A stretch of 6,750 nucleotides of DNA from DATLOJ01 sp035536315 (GTDB lineage Bacteria; Actinomycetota; CADDZG01; JAHWKV01), in the NCBI GenBank assembly GCA_035536315.1, contig DATLOJ010000147.1, positions 1-6,750 on the forward strand, in the 5' to 3' direction. The translations under genes and the position numbers were made by a program. Under the pieces are notes generated by a model. That model was not told the origin of the DNA. It worked only from the letters and a program-made list of their open reading frames with translations, and searched no databases. How positions within the stretch are numbered: position 1 is the stretch's first letter; each line of letters begins with the position of its first letter. This document shows positions 5,645 through 6,750 of the stretch, piece after piece.

Positions 5645-5650
5645 CAGCTC

Positions 5651-6001
5651 ATGACAGGCCCAACGCTCAAAAACATCGGCGAAGACGCCGCCGCCCGGTA
5701 TCTGCAGCGGCTGGGGATTCGAGTAGTCGAGCGGAACTTTCGGACGCGTTTCGGCGAGATCGACATAGTTGCCATGGAGGGTTGCCGTTTGATCTTCGCA
5801 GAGGTGAAGACCCGGAGGCCGGGCCAGACGTCGAGCCCGATAGAGGCTGTCGGCTACAGAAAGCAGCAGCAGCTGAGAAGGCTAGCGGAGTCGTACATCG
5901 CCATAAGACGGCCCGCCTTCAAGGACTGCCGCTTTGACGTGCTCGGCGTAACCGAGAGTCACGGAGATCTGGAGATCCTTCACATCGAGGATGCGTTCTA
6001 G
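5651..6001 (+). CDS. yraN: UPF0102 family (YraN) endonuclease-like protein
   Basis: YraN proteins have a restriction-endonuclease-like fold related to Holliday-junction resolvases; their exact role is not settled. The 116-residue product shows the whole pattern: NIGEDAAARYLQRLGIRVVERNFRTRFGEIDIV, then LIFAEVKTRR. Glu36 and Asp38 (GEID), with Glu51 and Lys53 (EVK), form the expected PD-(D/E)xK metal site. EAVGYRKQQQLRRLAESYI and CRFDVLGV follow. ATG at 5651 puts GE at residues 10-11, as in the family; earlier in-frame starts would run back through clpS. There is no Shine-Dalgarno, and TACCCT lies 6 nt upstream, so the mRNA is probably leaderless. yraN near rnhB is usual in actinobacteria, but here clpS-DUF2017 lies between them. 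It probably acts on DNA in the cytosol. Confidence 0.95.
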   Translation: MTGPTLKNIGEDAAARYLQRLGIRVVERNFRTRFGEIDIVAMEGCRLIFAEVKTRRPGQTSSPIEAVGYRKQQQLRRLAESYIAIRRPAFKDCRFDVLGVTESHGDLEILHIEDAF

Positions 6002-6028
6002 CCTGAGGGTCCAGCTCTCCGGGCCGAA

Positions 6029-6034
6029 TAAGAT
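6029..6034 (+). promoter_or_regulatory. -10 box for the crotonase-fold gene
   Basis: TAAGAT (TANNNT) ends exactly 6 nt before the GTG at 6041, so a start at that G would give a leaderless mRNA. No -35 hexamer was recognised at a 16 to 18 nt spacing. No Shine-Dalgarno lies close to the GTG. The box falls in the 39-bp gap after yraN. Confidence 0.5.
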
Positions 6035-6040
6035 GGGGCC

Positions 6041-6750
6041 GTGGACCTTGAGACTCTCGAATACTCACTGGACGAGGGCGTCGCGACCGTAACTATGAAC
6101 CGGCCCGAGCGCCGCAACGCCGTAAATCGAAAGATGTTCCAAGAGCTGGAGAGTGTGTTCGCCCACATCGGTTCGGACCGTCAGGTGCGCTCGTTTGTTC
6201 TCACCGGCAAGGGTGACCACTTCTGCTCCGGCGCCGACCTTTCGATCATCGAGGAAGCACCAACATCCAAGGAGCAAGCGCTCGAACGGATGCGGGAGAT
6301 CCACCGGATCCTGAAGACGATCGTTTACTGCCCGAAGCCCGGCGTGGCCGCCGTGCGCGGTTATGCGGCGGGCGGGGGCGCCAACCTCGCGCTGGCGTGC
6401 GACATCGTTGTCATGGCAGAGGACGCCAAGTTTGCGGAACTATTCGTGAAAAGAGGACTCGTGGTCGATATGAGCGGGACCTTCACCCTTCCGAGGGCCG
6501 TGGGCCTGCACAGGGCGAAGGAGCTTTCGCTCCTCGGTGATCCCATCGATGCACGACGTGCTTACGAGATGGGCATCGCGAACAGGGTCGTTGCTCCGGA
6601 CGACGTGGCCGGGACCGCCCGGGAGCTCGCTGAGAAACTCGCGGCCGGGCCCCCGCAAGCGATGTCCATGATCAAGGCGGCCCTCAACGATTCCTTCTCG
6701 AAGCATTTCGACGAGGTGCTCGAGCAGGAATCGACTCATCAATCCGAGCT
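6041..6750 (+). CDS. Enoyl-CoA hydratase/isomerase family protein, 5' part
   Basis: A crotonase-fold acyl-CoA enzyme; 236 codons are visible and the frame is still open at the window edge. It starts LEYSLDEGVATVTMNRPERRNAV. FCSGADL (61-67) and RGYAAGGGANLALACD (106-121) supply the two oxyanion-hole segments that hold the CoA thioester. The LPRAVGLHRAKELSLLG and AYEMGIANRVV blocks follow. Both catalytic glutamates of hydratases are replaced: the Glu144 position is Asn115 and the Glu164 position is Phe135. Asp143 in GLVVDMSGT aligns with the catalytic Asp of PaaG-type isomerases. So a PaaG-like isomerase, or another crotonase reaction, is more likely than water addition. GTG at 6041 is chosen because it gives the standard family N-terminus and lies 6 nt after TAAGAT. 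The substrate is unknown. Lipid or aromatic-acid degradation is an inference. Confidence 0.93.
   Translation, partial: MDLETLEYSLDEGVATVTMNRPERRNAVNRKMFQELESVFAHIGSDRQVRSFVLTGKGDHFCSGADLSIIEEAPTSKEQALERMREIHRILKTIVYCPKPGVAAVRGYAAGGGANLALACDIVVMAEDAKFAELFVKRGLVVDMSGTFTLPRAVGLHRAKELSLLGDPIDARRAYEMGIANRVVAPDDVAGTARELAEKLAAGPPQAMSMIKAALNDSFSKHFDEVLEQESTHQSE

Noticed and set aside
5564..6001. Longer yraN reading from 5564
   Set aside because: Its first 29 residues are the antisense of the clpS N-terminus. ATG 5651 gives the usual family start and length.

Overview
This is a high-GC bacterial chromosome segment, most likely from an actinobacterium (Actinomycetota). The evidence is the core order ffh-rpsP-KH-rimM-trmD-rplS-lepB, followed by rnhB and yraN, plus a clpS-DUF2017 pair, which is characteristic of that phylum. 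Several genes also appear to start without a leader or Shine-Dalgarno site, which is common there. I cannot assign a class. The window looks like conserved housekeeping DNA, with no mobile element, CRISPR array, rRNA or tRNA.

Left half (1-3928, all forward): the 3' part of ffh (SRP GTPase), a short gap with a hairpin and a probable promoter, then a compact operon. The operon holds rpsP (ribosomal protein S16), a KH-domain RNA-binding protein, rimM (30S maturation), trmD (tRNA m1G37 methyltransferase), rplS (L19) and lepB (signal peptidase I). Most junctions overlap by 1 to 4 bases. The exception is KH-rimM, where the conserved RimM N-terminus is encoded but has no ATG, GTG or TTG in front of it. 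The genes join ribosome assembly and tRNA modification to protein targeting and signal-peptide removal.

Spacer (3929-4128): two exact 22-bp copies of a hairpin, 50 bp apart, with A and T tracts. They are probably tandem terminators closing the operon. A good -35/-10 promoter for rnhB follows.

Right half (4129-6750): rnhB (RNase HII, with GVG in place of the usual GRG motif) runs tail to tail into a reverse-strand pair, clpS followed by a DUF2017 gene. Only 22 bp separate clpS from the divergent yraN. A crotonase-fold gene (enoyl-CoA hydratase/isomerase family) then runs off the right edge; both hydratase glutamates are replaced and a PaaG-like Asp is kept.

The most interesting signal is regulatory. 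rnhB, clpS, yraN and the crotonase gene each carry a TANNNT -10 hexamer 6 or 7 nt before the start codon, and rpsP has an extended -10 nine nt before its ATG. This is the expected layout of leaderless mRNAs. Between clpS and yraN the two -10 boxes overlap by 2 bp and each lies exactly 6 nt from its own ATG, so one 10-bp element may launch two leaderless transcripts in opposite directions.
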